Shown: one piece after another, positions 9,327-17,714 of the stretch
Numbering within the stretch: position 1 is the first letter of the stretch
How the letters are laid out: every line of letters begins with the position of its first letter
From: Sneathiella marina
GTDB taxonomy: Bacteria > Pseudomonadota > Alphaproteobacteria > Sneathiellales > Sneathiellaceae
Length of the DNA stretch: 64,000 nucleotides
NCBI RefSeq assembly: GCF_023746535.1
Contig: NZ_CP098747.1
Location: 1,742,364 to 1,806,363 of the forward strand
Direction of reading: 5' to 3'
Position numbers and translations under genes: made by a program
Notes under the pieces: generated by a model
What the model saw: the letters and a program-made list of their open reading frames with translations, nothing else
What the model was told of the DNA's origin: nothing
The model's database searches: none

Positions 9327-9926
9327 ATGGAGCATTCTCACCCAAAAACCCTCTTGATAGCCTGCGGTGCCTTGGCGGAAGAAACCTTGGCGGTTCTCGA
9401 TGAGAAGAAATGGCAACATATAGAGATTACATGCTTGCCAGCGAAACTCCATAATTCCCCGACTTTGATACCAGAGGCAATGCGGCAGAAAATTCGAGAG
9501 AACAAGACGGAATTCGATCAGATACTAGCTCTTTACGGTGACTGCGGAACAGGCGGTTTGCTGGATAATGTTTTACGCGAGGAAGGGGTGGAGCGGATAT
9601 CCGGGGCACATTGCTATGAATTTTTTGCAAGCTCTGAGGTGTTCAAACAGTATGCGGAGGCAGAACCTGGAACTTTCTATTTAACCGACTATCTTGCCCG
9701 GCATTTTGATCGATTGATAATCAGGGATCTTGGAATAGATCGGCATCCTGAATTGCTTCCCTTGTATTTCGGTAATTACAAGAAAGTCTTGTATTTATCG
9801 CAAACGGAGAATGTTGAATTGCAGGCGAAAGCAAAAGCGGCCGCCGAGAAACTTTCTTTAGAATACGAGTATCGGTTTACAGGGTTGAGCGGGCTAGAGA
9901 ACTTTCTTGAAGATAAGGTGGGATAA
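9327..9926 (+). CDS. DUF1638 protein in the corrinoid cluster
   Basis: Member of DUF1638 (PF07796), whose biochemical role is not established. The 199-residue soluble protein has conserved-looking Cys/His patches: CGAL (Cys 13), CLPAKLHN (Cys 36, His 42), YGDCGTGG (Cys 73) and GAHCYEFF (His 95, Cys 96). These could bind a metal or a corrinoid, but that is a guess. It lies between the corrinoid protein and the PF13769 gene with gaps under 30 bp, so it should be co-transcribed and work in methyl transfer or corrinoid handling. Confidence 0.8.
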   Translation: MEHSHPKTLLIACGALAEETLAVLDEKKWQHIEITCLPAKLHNSPTLIPEAMRQKIRENKTEFDQILALYGDCGTGGLLDNVLREEGVERISGAHCYEFFASSEVFKQYAEAEPGTFYLTDYLARHFDRLIIRDLGIDRHPELLPLYFGNYKKVLYLSQTENVELQAKAKAAAEKLSLEYEYRFTGLSGLENFLEDKVG

Positions 9927-9932
9927 CAAAGA

Positions 9933-10238
9933 GTGGCGCAACTGAGTATTTTATACTGGCGGGACATTCCGTCACAAGTCGTGGTGAAGCAAGGCCGGAA
10001 GAACGCCAAAGTATTGCTTTCCGAACGGTTTCAGGTTGCCATTGATATGGCGGCGATGCGTGATGGATCCCATGAAACGGATGCATATCTTGAGGGGTGG
10101 CGAAAAGGGACCGCTGAACCAGTAGACGGGGATATGCAAGAAGCCGCGGATACTGCCGCAAATGCGATTGAATCCAGTTATGATAAGGATGTAGTTAAGC
10201 GGCTGGTGGCCAATGGCGGACGGGAAACAGATGCCTAA
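9933..10238 (+). CDS. PF13769-type small protein ('virulence factor' family)
   Basis: A 101-residue soluble protein starting at a GTG 6 bp after the previous stop. It resembles the family labelled 'virulence factor' (PF13769), a name that says little about function. Visible features are an N-terminal ILYWRDIPSQV segment, a basic KQGRKNAKV patch and a helical acidic second half. It has no signal peptide and no cysteines. Its end overlaps the MetV-like gene by 8 bp (ATGCCTAA), which ties it tightly to the reductase. A role as accessory subunit of the MTHFR or methyltransferase complex is an inference. Confidence 0.7.
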   Translation: MAQLSILYWRDIPSQVVVKQGRKNAKVLLSERFQVAIDMAAMRDGSHETDAYLEGWRKGTAEPVDGDMQEAADTAANAIESSYDKDVVKRLVANGGRETDA

Positions 10239-10782
10239 AACAGCTTATCAGCCATCCCATACAAGTCCGGTTGTTCGCTCCCGCGCATTATTTACTATCA
10301 GGCTCTGGTCAGTTCGTCATTCCCGCGGATTGGAACGTATTTACAAATTGCTCGCGAAAATTTTCTTGAAACTGCATCCTTTTTGGTCGTGGGTAGGGTA
10401 CAAAAGGGCGGAAAAACCGGTTGTATTCGTTGAAAAAGCCGTGAAAGGACTGTTGTTTGACTGTCGTATGTGCGGACAATGCGCCCTTAGTGACACGGGT
10501 ATGTCCTGTCCGATGAATTGCCCTAAATCCTTGCGAAATGGCCCTTGCGGCGGCGTCAGGGCCAACGGAAATTGCGAAGTGGAACCGGATATGCCTTGCG
10601 TCTGGGTTGAGGCATGGAAAGGCAGTCGGAACATGAAAGAAGGCGATCAAATTCTAAAAGTCCAGGAGCCGGTCAATCATTCATACCGCGGAACGTCTTC
10701 GTGGCTGCGCGTTACTGCGGAAGATGCTGCACGGTTGAAAAAAGAAAAAGAAACTCTGACAGCCGCCAGGAATACACAATGA
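10231..10782 (+). CDS. MetV-like cysteine-rich MTHFR partner (MTHFR C-terminal domain protein)
   Basis: Resembles MetV, the zinc/Cys-rich subunit that pairs with MetF in acetogen methylenetetrahydrofolate reductases. The 183-residue protein has eight cysteines at about residues 78, 81, 84, 93, 97, 106, 115 and 123 (LLFDCRMCGQC, SCPMNCPK, GPCGG). The start at 10231 is preferred because it gives the same ATGCCTAA stop/start overlap as the RACo gene; an in-frame ATG at 10213 also exists. It overlaps metF by ATGA, so the two subunits are probably made in equal amounts. It may allow an electron partner other than NADH. Confidence 0.82.
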   Translation: MPKTAYQPSHTSPVVRSRALFTIRLWSVRHSRGLERIYKLLAKIFLKLHPFWSWVGYKRAEKPVVFVEKAVKGLLFDCRMCGQCALSDTGMSCPMNCPKSLRNGPCGGVRANGNCEVEPDMPCVWVEAWKGSRNMKEGDQILKVQEPVNHSYRGTSSWLRVTAEDAARLKKEKETLTAARNTQ

Positions 10783-11870
10783 CTCAAAATCCTTTAGCCG
10801 ATGAGGGAGAGCCGCTTCCAGCGCAGCCGGGTCATTCGTCACGTGGCCGGCTCGAAAGAGTGTTACGTGCCGGTGAATTTGCTGTGACTGCAGAGTTAAA
10901 TCCGCCCGATAGCGCAGATCCAAACGAAGTATTTGAGCGCGGTGCAATTTTTGATGGCTGGGTTGACGGGATTAACGCCACCGATGGCTCAGGCGCAAAC
11001 TGCCATATGTCATCGGTCAGCATATGCGCCTTGCTAACACGTGTCGGGTATTCTCCGATAATGCAGATATCCTGTCGTGATCATAACCGCATTGCAATCC
11101 AGGGAAATGTCCTGGGAGCTGCAGCGATGGGGGTAAATAACATACTTTGCTTAACCGGCGATGGGGTTCAGGCGGGCGATCAACCCGGCGCCAAGCCGGT
11201 ATTCGATCTTGACTGCATGTCTTTACTCAGGACCATAAAACAAATGCGGGATGACGGGCGGTTTCTTTCGGGTCGAAAAATTACGGCGCCGCCGCAGGTG
11301 TTTCTGGGTGCCGCCATAAATCCTTTTGCACCGCCATATGAATTTCGCGCCCTTCGCCTGGCCAAGAAAATTGAGGCGGGTGCACAATTCGTTCAATCAC
11401 AATATTGTTTCGATATCCCGATGCTTGAGAAATATATGGAACAGGTTCGTGACCAGGGGCTAGATGAAAAATGTTTTATCCTAATTGGCGTCGGTCCGTT
11501 GGCCTCGGCGAAGGCCGCTAAATGGATCCGGTCAAATGTTCCGGGAATCCATATACCTGATAGCATCGTCGAACGTCTCGAAGGCGCTGAAAACCAAAAG
11601 CTTGAAGGTAAGAAAATCTGCATCGAGATGCTCCAACAAGTGCATGAGATGAAAGGCGTTTCCGGGGCTCACGTGATGGCGTATCGGCAAGAGGAACTAG
11701 TTGCAGATATTGTTTATGAAGCAGGTGTCTTAAAGGGCCGTAAACCCTGGAAACGTGAAATGAACCCCGATTTCGAAGCCGTTTCAGATGCCGTGGAAAC
11801 GGTGAAGGAACAATTTGATATATCAATTGATCCGCAAGAAGCAGTTGCTGCCGCTTCTGAGGAAGTCTAA
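10779..11870 (+). CDS. metF: Methylenetetrahydrofolate reductase (MetF-like) of the corrinoid cluster
   Basis: Flavin-dependent interconversion of 5-methyl-THF and 5,10-methylene-THF. In this setting the oxidative direction, from methyl-THF made by the corrinoid system, is likely. The 363-residue protein shows the MTHFR barrel motifs: TAELNPP with the catalytic-type Glu, NATDGSG, ISCRDHNR and LCLTGDG. The ATG at 10779 overlaps the metV stop as ATGA, so the longer in-frame extension upstream is not used. Its C-terminal extension (about residues 320-363) is acidic and alanine-rich. A separate biosynthetic MetF may exist outside the window. Confidence 0.9.
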   Translation: MTQNPLADEGEPLPAQPGHSSRGRLERVLRAGEFAVTAELNPPDSADPNEVFERGAIFDGWVDGINATDGSGANCHMSSVSICALLTRVGYSPIMQISCRDHNRIAIQGNVLGAAAMGVNNILCLTGDGVQAGDQPGAKPVFDLDCMSLLRTIKQMRDDGRFLSGRKITAPPQVFLGAAINPFAPPYEFRALRLAKKIEAGAQFVQSQYCFDIPMLEKYMEQVRDQGLDEKCFILIGVGPLASAKAAKWIRSNVPGIHIPDSIVERLEGAENQKLEGKKICIEMLQQVHEMKGVSGAHVMAYRQEELVADIVYEAGVLKGRKPWKREMNPDFEAVSDAVETVKEQFDISIDPQEAVAAASEEV

Positions 11871-11961
11871 GTCGGTAATGGAAAAGATTTCGGGCAGCTT
11901 AAGCCTTTAATGGACAAAGTGTAACAACGGGCGTGGCCCCTTAATTTCAAGGCTATTTTGC

Positions 11962-12867
11962 ATGACTGATACAATCATTTCCTCAGCTACTAAAGAAGTT
12001 GTTATTGGCTTCGACCGTCCTTTTGTCATTATCGGTGAGCGGATAAATCCCACGGGGAGGAAACTTCTCGCTGCTGAAATGAAAATTGGGGATTACAGCC
12101 GGGTGGAATCTGATGCACTGGCCCAAGTTGCTGCGGGTGCCCAGATGTTGGATGTCAATGCCGGTATTCCGCTTGCCGATGAACCCCGTATCCTCGCCGA
12201 AGCAATCCAACTTGTTCAAAGCCTGACAGATGCTCCTTTATCTATCGACAGCTCGATTGTTGAAGCATTGGAATCCGGGTTGGCCGTGTACAAGGGAAAA
12301 GCCCTAGTCAATTCCGTTACCGGGGAGGAAGACCGGCTGGAAACGGTTCTACCACTGGTAAAGAAGCATGGTGCGGCGGTTGTTGCAATTTCAAACGACG
12401 AAACCGGCATATCCGAAGATCCCGACGTTCGTTTTGCGGTTGCCAAGAAAATTGTCGAGCGGGCACAGGACTATGGAATATCTCCAGCAGATGTTGTTGT
12501 CGATCCTCTAGTGATGCCTGTCGGAGCTATCAATGACGCGGGTCGTCAGGTATTGACGCTTATCAATCGCCTTCGCACGGAGCTTAAAGTTAACACCACA
12601 TGCGGTGCATCAAACTTCAGTTTCGGATTGCCCAATCGCCACGGAATGAACGCAGCATTTCTATCAATGGCAATCGGGGCCGGAATGACATCAGCTATTA
12701 CCAACCCATTACATGAACCGGAAATGGCAGCGATAAAAGGCGCGAATGTGGTGATGGGCCGCGATCCAAATTGTGTTAGCTGGATCAAGACTTTCCGGGA
12801 GCCTGCAGCTGAGGGAAGTGTGGAAATGGGCCGCAGAGGGAACCGTCGACGGAGACGCAATGCCTAA
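11962..12867 (+). CDS. Methyltetrahydrofolate:corrinoid methyltransferase (MtgA/AcsE-like)
   Basis: Transfers the methyl group between the methyl-corrinoid protein and tetrahydrofolate. The 301-residue protein has the dihydropteroate-synthase-like barrel of MtgA, AcsE and the MetH folate domain. Motifs are IIGERINPTGRK near residue 23, DVNAGIP, SIDSS, NSVTGE and the NTTCGASNFSFGLPNR segment. The last 14 residues are a run of arginines (GRRGNRRRRRNA) not expected in the family fold. It overlaps the RACo gene by ATGCCTAA. Because it accepts the methyl as methyl-THF, metF and metV next door make metabolic sense. Confidence 0.9.
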   Translation: MTDTIISSATKEVVIGFDRPFVIIGERINPTGRKLLAAEMKIGDYSRVESDALAQVAAGAQMLDVNAGIPLADEPRILAEAIQLVQSLTDAPLSIDSSIVEALESGLAVYKGKALVNSVTGEEDRLETVLPLVKKHGAAVVAISNDETGISEDPDVRFAVAKKIVERAQDYGISPADVVVDPLVMPVGAINDAGRQVLTLINRLRTELKVNTTCGASNFSFGLPNRHGMNAAFLSMAIGAGMTSAITNPLHEPEMAAIKGANVVMGRDPNCVSWIKTFREPAAEGSVEMGRRGNRRRRRNA

Positions 12868-14896
12868 TCATTTGTTTGAAAAGGAAAAGCTGCATCTCGT
12901 TGTTTTTACACCCTCTGGTAAACGGGGACGGTTTGCCGAAGGAACACCGGTTCTGGAGGCCGCTCGCATTCTCGGCGTTGATATTGATAGCGTCTGTGGT
13001 GGAAGAGGGATCTGCGGTAGGTGTCAGGTAAATCTCACTGTTGGCGAGTTTGCGAAACATGGAGTTGTTAGCCGGGAGACTTCTTTGTCTCCCTTCGCCG
13101 TTGGTGAAGAAAAATTCAAGGCGAGGAGAGGGCTTGCCGACGGGCGTCGGTTAAGTTGCCATGCGCAGTTAATGGGCGATGTCATTATCGATGTTCCCCC
13201 ATCTAGCCAGGTCCATCGCCAGGTCATCGTAAAGAAAGCGGATGATCGTAAAATTGAGATGGATCCAGCGATCCGATTGCATTTCGTACAAGTCCAAGAA
13301 CCGGATATGCACAATCCAACAGGCGATTTTGAACGATTGGAGTTAGCGCTCAATCAACAATGGGGACTGACCGAACTGGAATGTGACTTGCGAACGTTGC
13401 AAGCGCTCCAAAAAAACCTTCGCGAGGGGAATTGGAATGTAACAGTTTCGGTTCACCGTAATAAACGTATAACAAAAATATGGCCCGGCTTTCACAACAG
13501 GGCCTATGGATTGGCTGTGGATGTCGGATCAACGACCATCGCCATGCATCTGTGCGACCTTTCCAGCGGTGAGGTCGTCGCGTCATCGGGAATGATGAAT
13601 CCGCAAATTCGGTATGGCGAAGACTTGATGAGCCGTGTGTCGTACATCATGATGAATCCTGGTGGGGATAAATTATTAACGGAAGCAGTACGGCAAGGCA
13701 TAAATGAGCTCATAGGTGAAGTGACGGAACTGGCCGGTATCAATCCGACTGACATCTTGAACGCTGTTTTCGTAGGTAATCCGATTATGCATCATCTTTT
13801 GTTGGGTATCGATCCAACGGAACTTGGTGGTGCTCCGTTTGCCTTAACAACGAACAGCAGCATGACGATTTGGGCCAGTGAACTTGGGCTTACCTCCAAT
13901 CCCGATGGCAGGGTGTATTTTTTACCCTGTATTGCCGGCCATGTGGGTGCAGATACAGCTGCGGTTATACTTTCCGAAGCGCCTCATTTACAGCGACAGG
14001 TTACTCTTATCGTCGACGTTGGGACCAATGCGGAAATTGTCGTTGGGAATAGTGACCGTCTCTTGGCTGCGTCTTCGCCAACAGGACCTGCGTTTGAAGG
14101 TGCGCAGATATCCTGTGGCCAACGGGCGGCAGCCGGGGCCATAGAGCGGGTCCGGATTGACCCCGAAACGCTTGAACCTAGATTTAAGGTGATTGGCAGC
14201 GATTTGTGGTCGGATGAAGAGGGATTTGACGAGGAAACCGCCAAATCCGGGATAACCGGTATTTGTGGTTCCGGGATAATCGAAGTTGTCGCTGAAATGT
14301 ATTTAAGCGGAATATTGAGCGTTGACGGGGTTATAGACGGGTCGCTCGCAGCAAAAAGCCCGCGTATTGTCGCTGATGGCCGGACTTTTTCCTATGTCAT
14401 ACGTGATGGCGAAAGCGAGCTGAAAATCTATCAAACAGATGTTCGGGCTATTCAGCTTGCCAAAGCCGCTTTATATGCTGGTGCTAAATTGCTTATGGAC
14501 AAATTTGGCGTCGATTCTGTTGATCGGATTCTGTTGACCGGTGCATTCGGAAGCCATATTGATACGAAATATGCGATGGTTTTGGGAATGATTCCCGATT
14601 GTAATCTGAAGAATGTTCATGGCGTCGGAAATGCAGCCGGAGTTGGCGCGCGTATTGCGTTGCTTAATAACAAATCGCGAACAGAAATAGAAGAAGTGGT
14701 CAAAACGGTAGAGAAAATTGAAACGGCTGTGGAACCAAAATTCCAGGATTATTTTGTAGATGCAATGGCGATTCCTCACAAAACCGCTTCCTATCCAAAT
14801 TTATCGAAGACCGTAAAATTTCCGGACCCGAAAATTATTTCCGCAAACGAGCTTTCCGGCTCAGGCGGGCGTCGCAGACGTCGTCGCCTCAAGTAA
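12860..14896 (+). CDS. RACo-type reductive activator of corrinoid proteins (2Fe-2S + ASKHA)
   Basis: ATP-driven reductase that returns accidentally oxidised Co(II) corrinoid to the active Co(I) state. The 678-residue protein has an N-terminal plant-type 2Fe-2S domain with Cys 46, 52, 55 and 100 (CGGRGICGRC, then LSCHA). A linker follows, then the ASKHA ATPase with DVGSTTIAMH, VDVGTNAEIVV and GICGSGIIEVV. The ATG at 12860 is chosen for its 8-bp overlap with the methyltransferase gene. The C-terminus ends in an arginine run (GGRRRRRRLK). Its presence supports a working low-potential corrinoid cycle in an organism that otherwise looks aerobic. Confidence 0.93.
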   Translation: MPNHLFEKEKLHLVVFTPSGKRGRFAEGTPVLEAARILGVDIDSVCGGRGICGRCQVNLTVGEFAKHGVVSRETSLSPFAVGEEKFKARRGLADGRRLSCHAQLMGDVIIDVPPSSQVHRQVIVKKADDRKIEMDPAIRLHFVQVQEPDMHNPTGDFERLELALNQQWGLTELECDLRTLQALQKNLREGNWNVTVSVHRNKRITKIWPGFHNRAYGLAVDVGSTTIAMHLCDLSSGEVVASSGMMNPQIRYGEDLMSRVSYIMMNPGGDKLLTEAVRQGINELIGEVTELAGINPTDILNAVFVGNPIMHHLLLGIDPTELGGAPFALTTNSSMTIWASELGLTSNPDGRVYFLPCIAGHVGADTAAVILSEAPHLQRQVTLIVDVGTNAEIVVGNSDRLLAASSPTGPAFEGAQISCGQRAAAGAIERVRIDPETLEPRFKVIGSDLWSDEEGFDEETAKSGITGICGSGIIEVVAEMYLSGILSVDGVIDGSLAAKSPRIVADGRTFSYVIRDGESELKIYQTDVRAIQLAKAALYAGAKLLMDKFGVDSVDRILLTGAFGSHIDTKYAMVLGMIPDCNLKNVHGVGNAAGVGARIALLNNKSRTEIEEVVKTVEKIETAVEPKFQDYFVDAMAIPHKTASYPNLSKTVKFPDPKIISANELSGSGGRRRRRRLK

Positions 14897-14898
14897 AT

Positions 14899-15957
14899 CT
14901 AATGCCGGGTACGCCGTTCTTCACTTGGTGTCCGGCCAAAATGCTCTCGGTGACATTTGGAAAAATGCGATGCGGAAACGAAACCGCACGCAAGCGCCAC
15001 TTCGATTATTGGCAAACTGGTTTGGGTGAGGAGATATCTTGCCCGATCAAGCCGTAGTCCGAGATAATATCGGGTTGGAGAATGCTCCAGATATTTTTGA
15101 AATAGCCGTTCCAGCTGACGAGTTGATAAGCCGACTTCCGTAGCCAGATCACTACAACTCAACGGCTCTTCAAGGTTATCCTCCATGCAAGCGATTGCGC
15201 CCAGTAGCTTTGGATGCGAAATACCAAGGCGTGCTCGCAATTCCATGCGCTGTCGCTCTGAACTTTCACGAATTCGGTGATAGATTAATTGATCTGCGAT
15301 TGATACGGACAATTCGTGACTTGTGTGGCTGGACACAAGACTCAACATCATGTCCAATGACGCGGTGCCGCCTGCGCAGGTATAGCGGTTACGGTCAATT
15401 TCAAAAAGCTCGGATGTGATGTCCAGTTCAGGAAATTCTTCCCGGAATCCGGAAAGGTTTTCCCAGTGAATAGTACAGCGATGATCGTTTATCAGGCCGG
15501 CTTTAGCCAAAACATATGTTGCGGTACAAATTGCACCTAGTTCCGAGCCATGTGATGCCATCCGGCGAAGGGCAGCAATAAGTTGCGGACTTGTATGATT
15601 TCGAATATTTATACCGCTACACGTAAAAACGATGGGTAAAGCGGGCATTTCCGATATTTTACCTTGTACCGAGAATTCGATACCGGCGCTGCTTTTTGCT
15701 GGTTTTCCGTCTATGGAATAACAGTCCCAGCTATAAATCTTCTCATTTGAAAGCTGGTTGGCAAGCCGCAGGGTATCAACGGCCGAGATAAAGGCAATAG
15801 CTGAAAATTCCGGTACGAGGCAGAAGCCAAGTCTGTATTTCGCCGATGCGCCGGTAGAAGGTGTTTCCAAATGTATCGTATCCAAAAAAGTAAAATAGAA
15901 CCCGTCTTCTTCGAACGCTACTTTAGAACGGGGAAAAAACAAACAGAATCTTGCCAT
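14899..15957 (-). CDS. GlxA/GbdR-like AraC-family regulator
   Basis: Transcription factor with an N-terminal DJ-1/PfpI-like amidotransferase-fold sensor (about residues 40-210) and a C-terminal AraC double helix-turn-helix (about 250-350). Visible signatures are GAICTATYVLAKAGL, CTIHWENL and CAGGTASLDMML in the sensor, and LERLFQKYLEHSP plus ACGFVSASHFSK in the DNA-binding part. It resembles GbdR, which activates glycine betaine and dimethylglycine catabolism in Pseudomonas, and its place between the corrinoid genes and sarcosine oxidase fits that role. The roughly 40-residue N-terminal extension is longer than usual, so the true start may be internal. Confidence 0.85.
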   Translation of the reverse strand: MARFCLFFPRSKVAFEEDGFYFTFLDTIHLETPSTGASAKYRLGFCLVPEFSAIAFISAVDTLRLANQLSNEKIYSWDCYSIDGKPAKSSAGIEFSVQGKISEMPALPIVFTCSGINIRNHTSPQLIAALRRMASHGSELGAICTATYVLAKAGLINDHRCTIHWENLSGFREEFPELDITSELFEIDRNRYTCAGGTASLDMMLSLVSSHTSHELSVSIADQLIYHRIRESSERQRMELRARLGISHPKLLGAIACMEDNLEEPLSCSDLATEVGLSTRQLERLFQKYLEHSPTRYYLGLRLDRARYLLTQTSLPIIEVALACGFVSASHFSKCHREHFGRTPSEERRTRH

Positions 15958-15963
15958 GTGGTC

Positions 15964-15995
15964 AAAAAAAGAGCAGCTGGATCAAAGCCGCTCTT
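15964..15995 (-). terminator. Rho-independent terminator after fhs
   Basis: Read on the minus strand, arms 15986-15995 and 15969-15978 form a 10-bp stem with one mismatch and a 7-nt loop. A run of seven U (15964-15970, partly in the stem) follows. It lies just past the fhs stop and before the GbdR-like gene, which therefore probably has its own promoter. Confidence 0.8.
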
Positions 15996-16019
15996 CTCTG
16001 AATGGAAATGTGGGTCAGT

Positions 16020-17714
16020 TTAGAACAAACCGATAATTTCGCCTTCGTCATTTATATCAATTGAATTTGCGGCAGGAACGCGGGGTAGACCAGGCATGGT
16101 CATGATGTCACCGCAAACGGCTACGACAAATTCTGCTCCGCCTGCAACTCGGATCTCCCGGATAGGGACAACATGATTGCTAGGCGCTCCTTTCAGATTC
16201 GGATCAGTGGAGAAACTATATTGTGTTTTTGCGATGCAAACCGGATAATGGCCAAATCCACCCTCCTGCAATTCCTTAAACTGGTTGCGCACCTTTTGAT
16301 CCGCGATGATGCCCTGTGCGCCGTATAGCGTTTGCGCTACTGTACGAACTTTGTCCCACAACGGTAGCGCGTCATTATACAAAGGTGCATAGTTGCTACC
16401 ATTTTTATCTATGATGGCGGCAACGGATTGCGCCAGATCTTCTGCGCCAGCACCACCATTTCCCCAATGATCAGATTCGATGGCATCCACGCCAAGCTCT
16501 GCACAAACCTGCCGTACCTGGTTTACTTCATCTTCAGTATCTGCTGAAAATTTGTTTATGGCCACGATAACTGGCAAACCGAATTTTTTAAGGTTCTCAA
16601 CATGGCGCGAAAGGTTTTCTCCTCCTTCGGCTACAGCTTTGACATTTTCAGTTCCGAGATCACCCTTGGCAACGCCCCCATGCATTTTCAATGCACGAAT
16701 TGTTGCAACAACAACGGCGACTTCTGGTTTCAAGCCAGCTTTACGGCATTTTATGTCGAGGAACTTCTCAGCTCCAAGATCAGCTCCAAACCCGGCTTCC
16801 GTCACAACATAGTCGGCTAATTTCAAGGCAGTTTTTGTGGCGAGCACGGAATTGCACCCATGGGCGATATTCGCAAATGGCCCGCCGTGAATGAATGCTG
16901 GGTTGTTTTCCAGGGTTTGAACGAGGTTGGGTTGGAAAGCATCTTTCAACAAAACTGTCATTGCGCCATGCGCATCAATGTCTTTTGCATAGACGGGAGA
17001 TTTTTCTCGGGTATAGCCAACAATAATGTTTCCCAAACGGCGTTTGAGATCGTCGATGTCAGTGGCAAGGCAGAAAATCGCCATTACTTCCGACGCGACT
17101 GTGATGTCAAAATGGTCTTCTCGGGGGAAGCCATCGGATATACCGCCCAGGCTATTGACGATATTACGCAGAGCCCGGTCATTCATATCAACAACCCGAC
17201 GCCAAATTATCCGCCTCTCATCCAAGCCGAGTTGATTGCCCCAATAAATATGGTTATCGACCATGGCGGCAAGAAGATTATTAGCGACGCCAATCGCATG
17301 GAAATCACCTGTAAAATGGAGATTGATGTCCGTCATCGGAACAACCTGAGCATACCCGCCGCCTGCAGCGCCGCCTTTCATTCCAAAACAGGGACCAAGC
17401 GACGGCTCTCGCAGACATATCATAGTCTTTTTTCCAATGCGATTGAGCGCGTCACCGAGGCCAACAGTTGTTGTTGTCTTGCCTTCACCCGCCGGTGTCG
17501 GCGTCATAGCTGTGACAAGGATCAATTTGCCATCTGGCTTGTCGGCAAGCGTCTTGATGTAATCCAACGAGAGTTTGGCTTTATAATGCCCGTATGGCTC
17601 GAGTTTATCAGAATCAATACCGAGGCTGTTTTCCGCAACATCGACAATTCGTTTCATGGAGGCGGCTTGCGCAATTTCAATATCACTTTTCGGGTGAGCA
17701 TGTTGGTCGGTCAT
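16020..17714 (-). CDS. fhs: Formate-tetrahydrofolate ligase Fhs
   Basis: ATP-dependent formation of 10-formyl-THF from formate and THF, reversible to recover ATP when C1 units are oxidised. The ATG at 17714 gives 564 residues, the normal length; an upstream TTG extension lacks a ribosome site. Motifs include [18 protein letters not shown] (P-loop-like) near residue 70, [19 protein letters not shown] and FATDIDDLK-like elements. It sits between the corrinoid cluster and sarcosine oxidase, completing the folate C1 branch except for FolD, which is not in the window. A terminator follows it. Confidence 0.96.
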   Translation of the reverse strand: MTDQHAHPKSDIEIAQAASMKRIVDVAENSLGIDSDKLEPYGHYKAKLSLDYIKTLADKPDGKLILVTAMTPTPAGEGKTTTTVGLGDALNRIGKKTMICLREPSLGPCFGMKGGAAGGGYAQVVPMTDINLHFTGDFHAIGVANNLLAAMVDNHIYWGNQLGLDERRIIWRRVVDMNDRALRNIVNSLGGISDGFPREDHFDITVASEVMAIFCLATDIDDLKRRLGNIIVGYTREKSPVYAKDIDAHGAMTVLLKDAFQPNLVQTLENNPAFIHGGPFANIAHGCNSVLATKTALKLADYVVTEAGFGADLGAEKFLDIKCRKAGLKPEVAVVVATIRALKMHGGVAKGDLGTENVKAVAEGGENLSRHVENLKKFGLPVIVAINKFSADTEDEVNQVRQVCAELGVDAIESDHWGNGGAGAEDLAQSVAAIIDKNGSNYAPLYNDALPLWDKVRTVAQTLYGAQGIIADQKVRNQFKELQEGGFGHYPVCIAKTQYSFSTDPNLKGAPSNHVVPIREIRVAGGAEFVVAVCGDIMTMPGLPRVPAANSIDINDEGEIIGLF

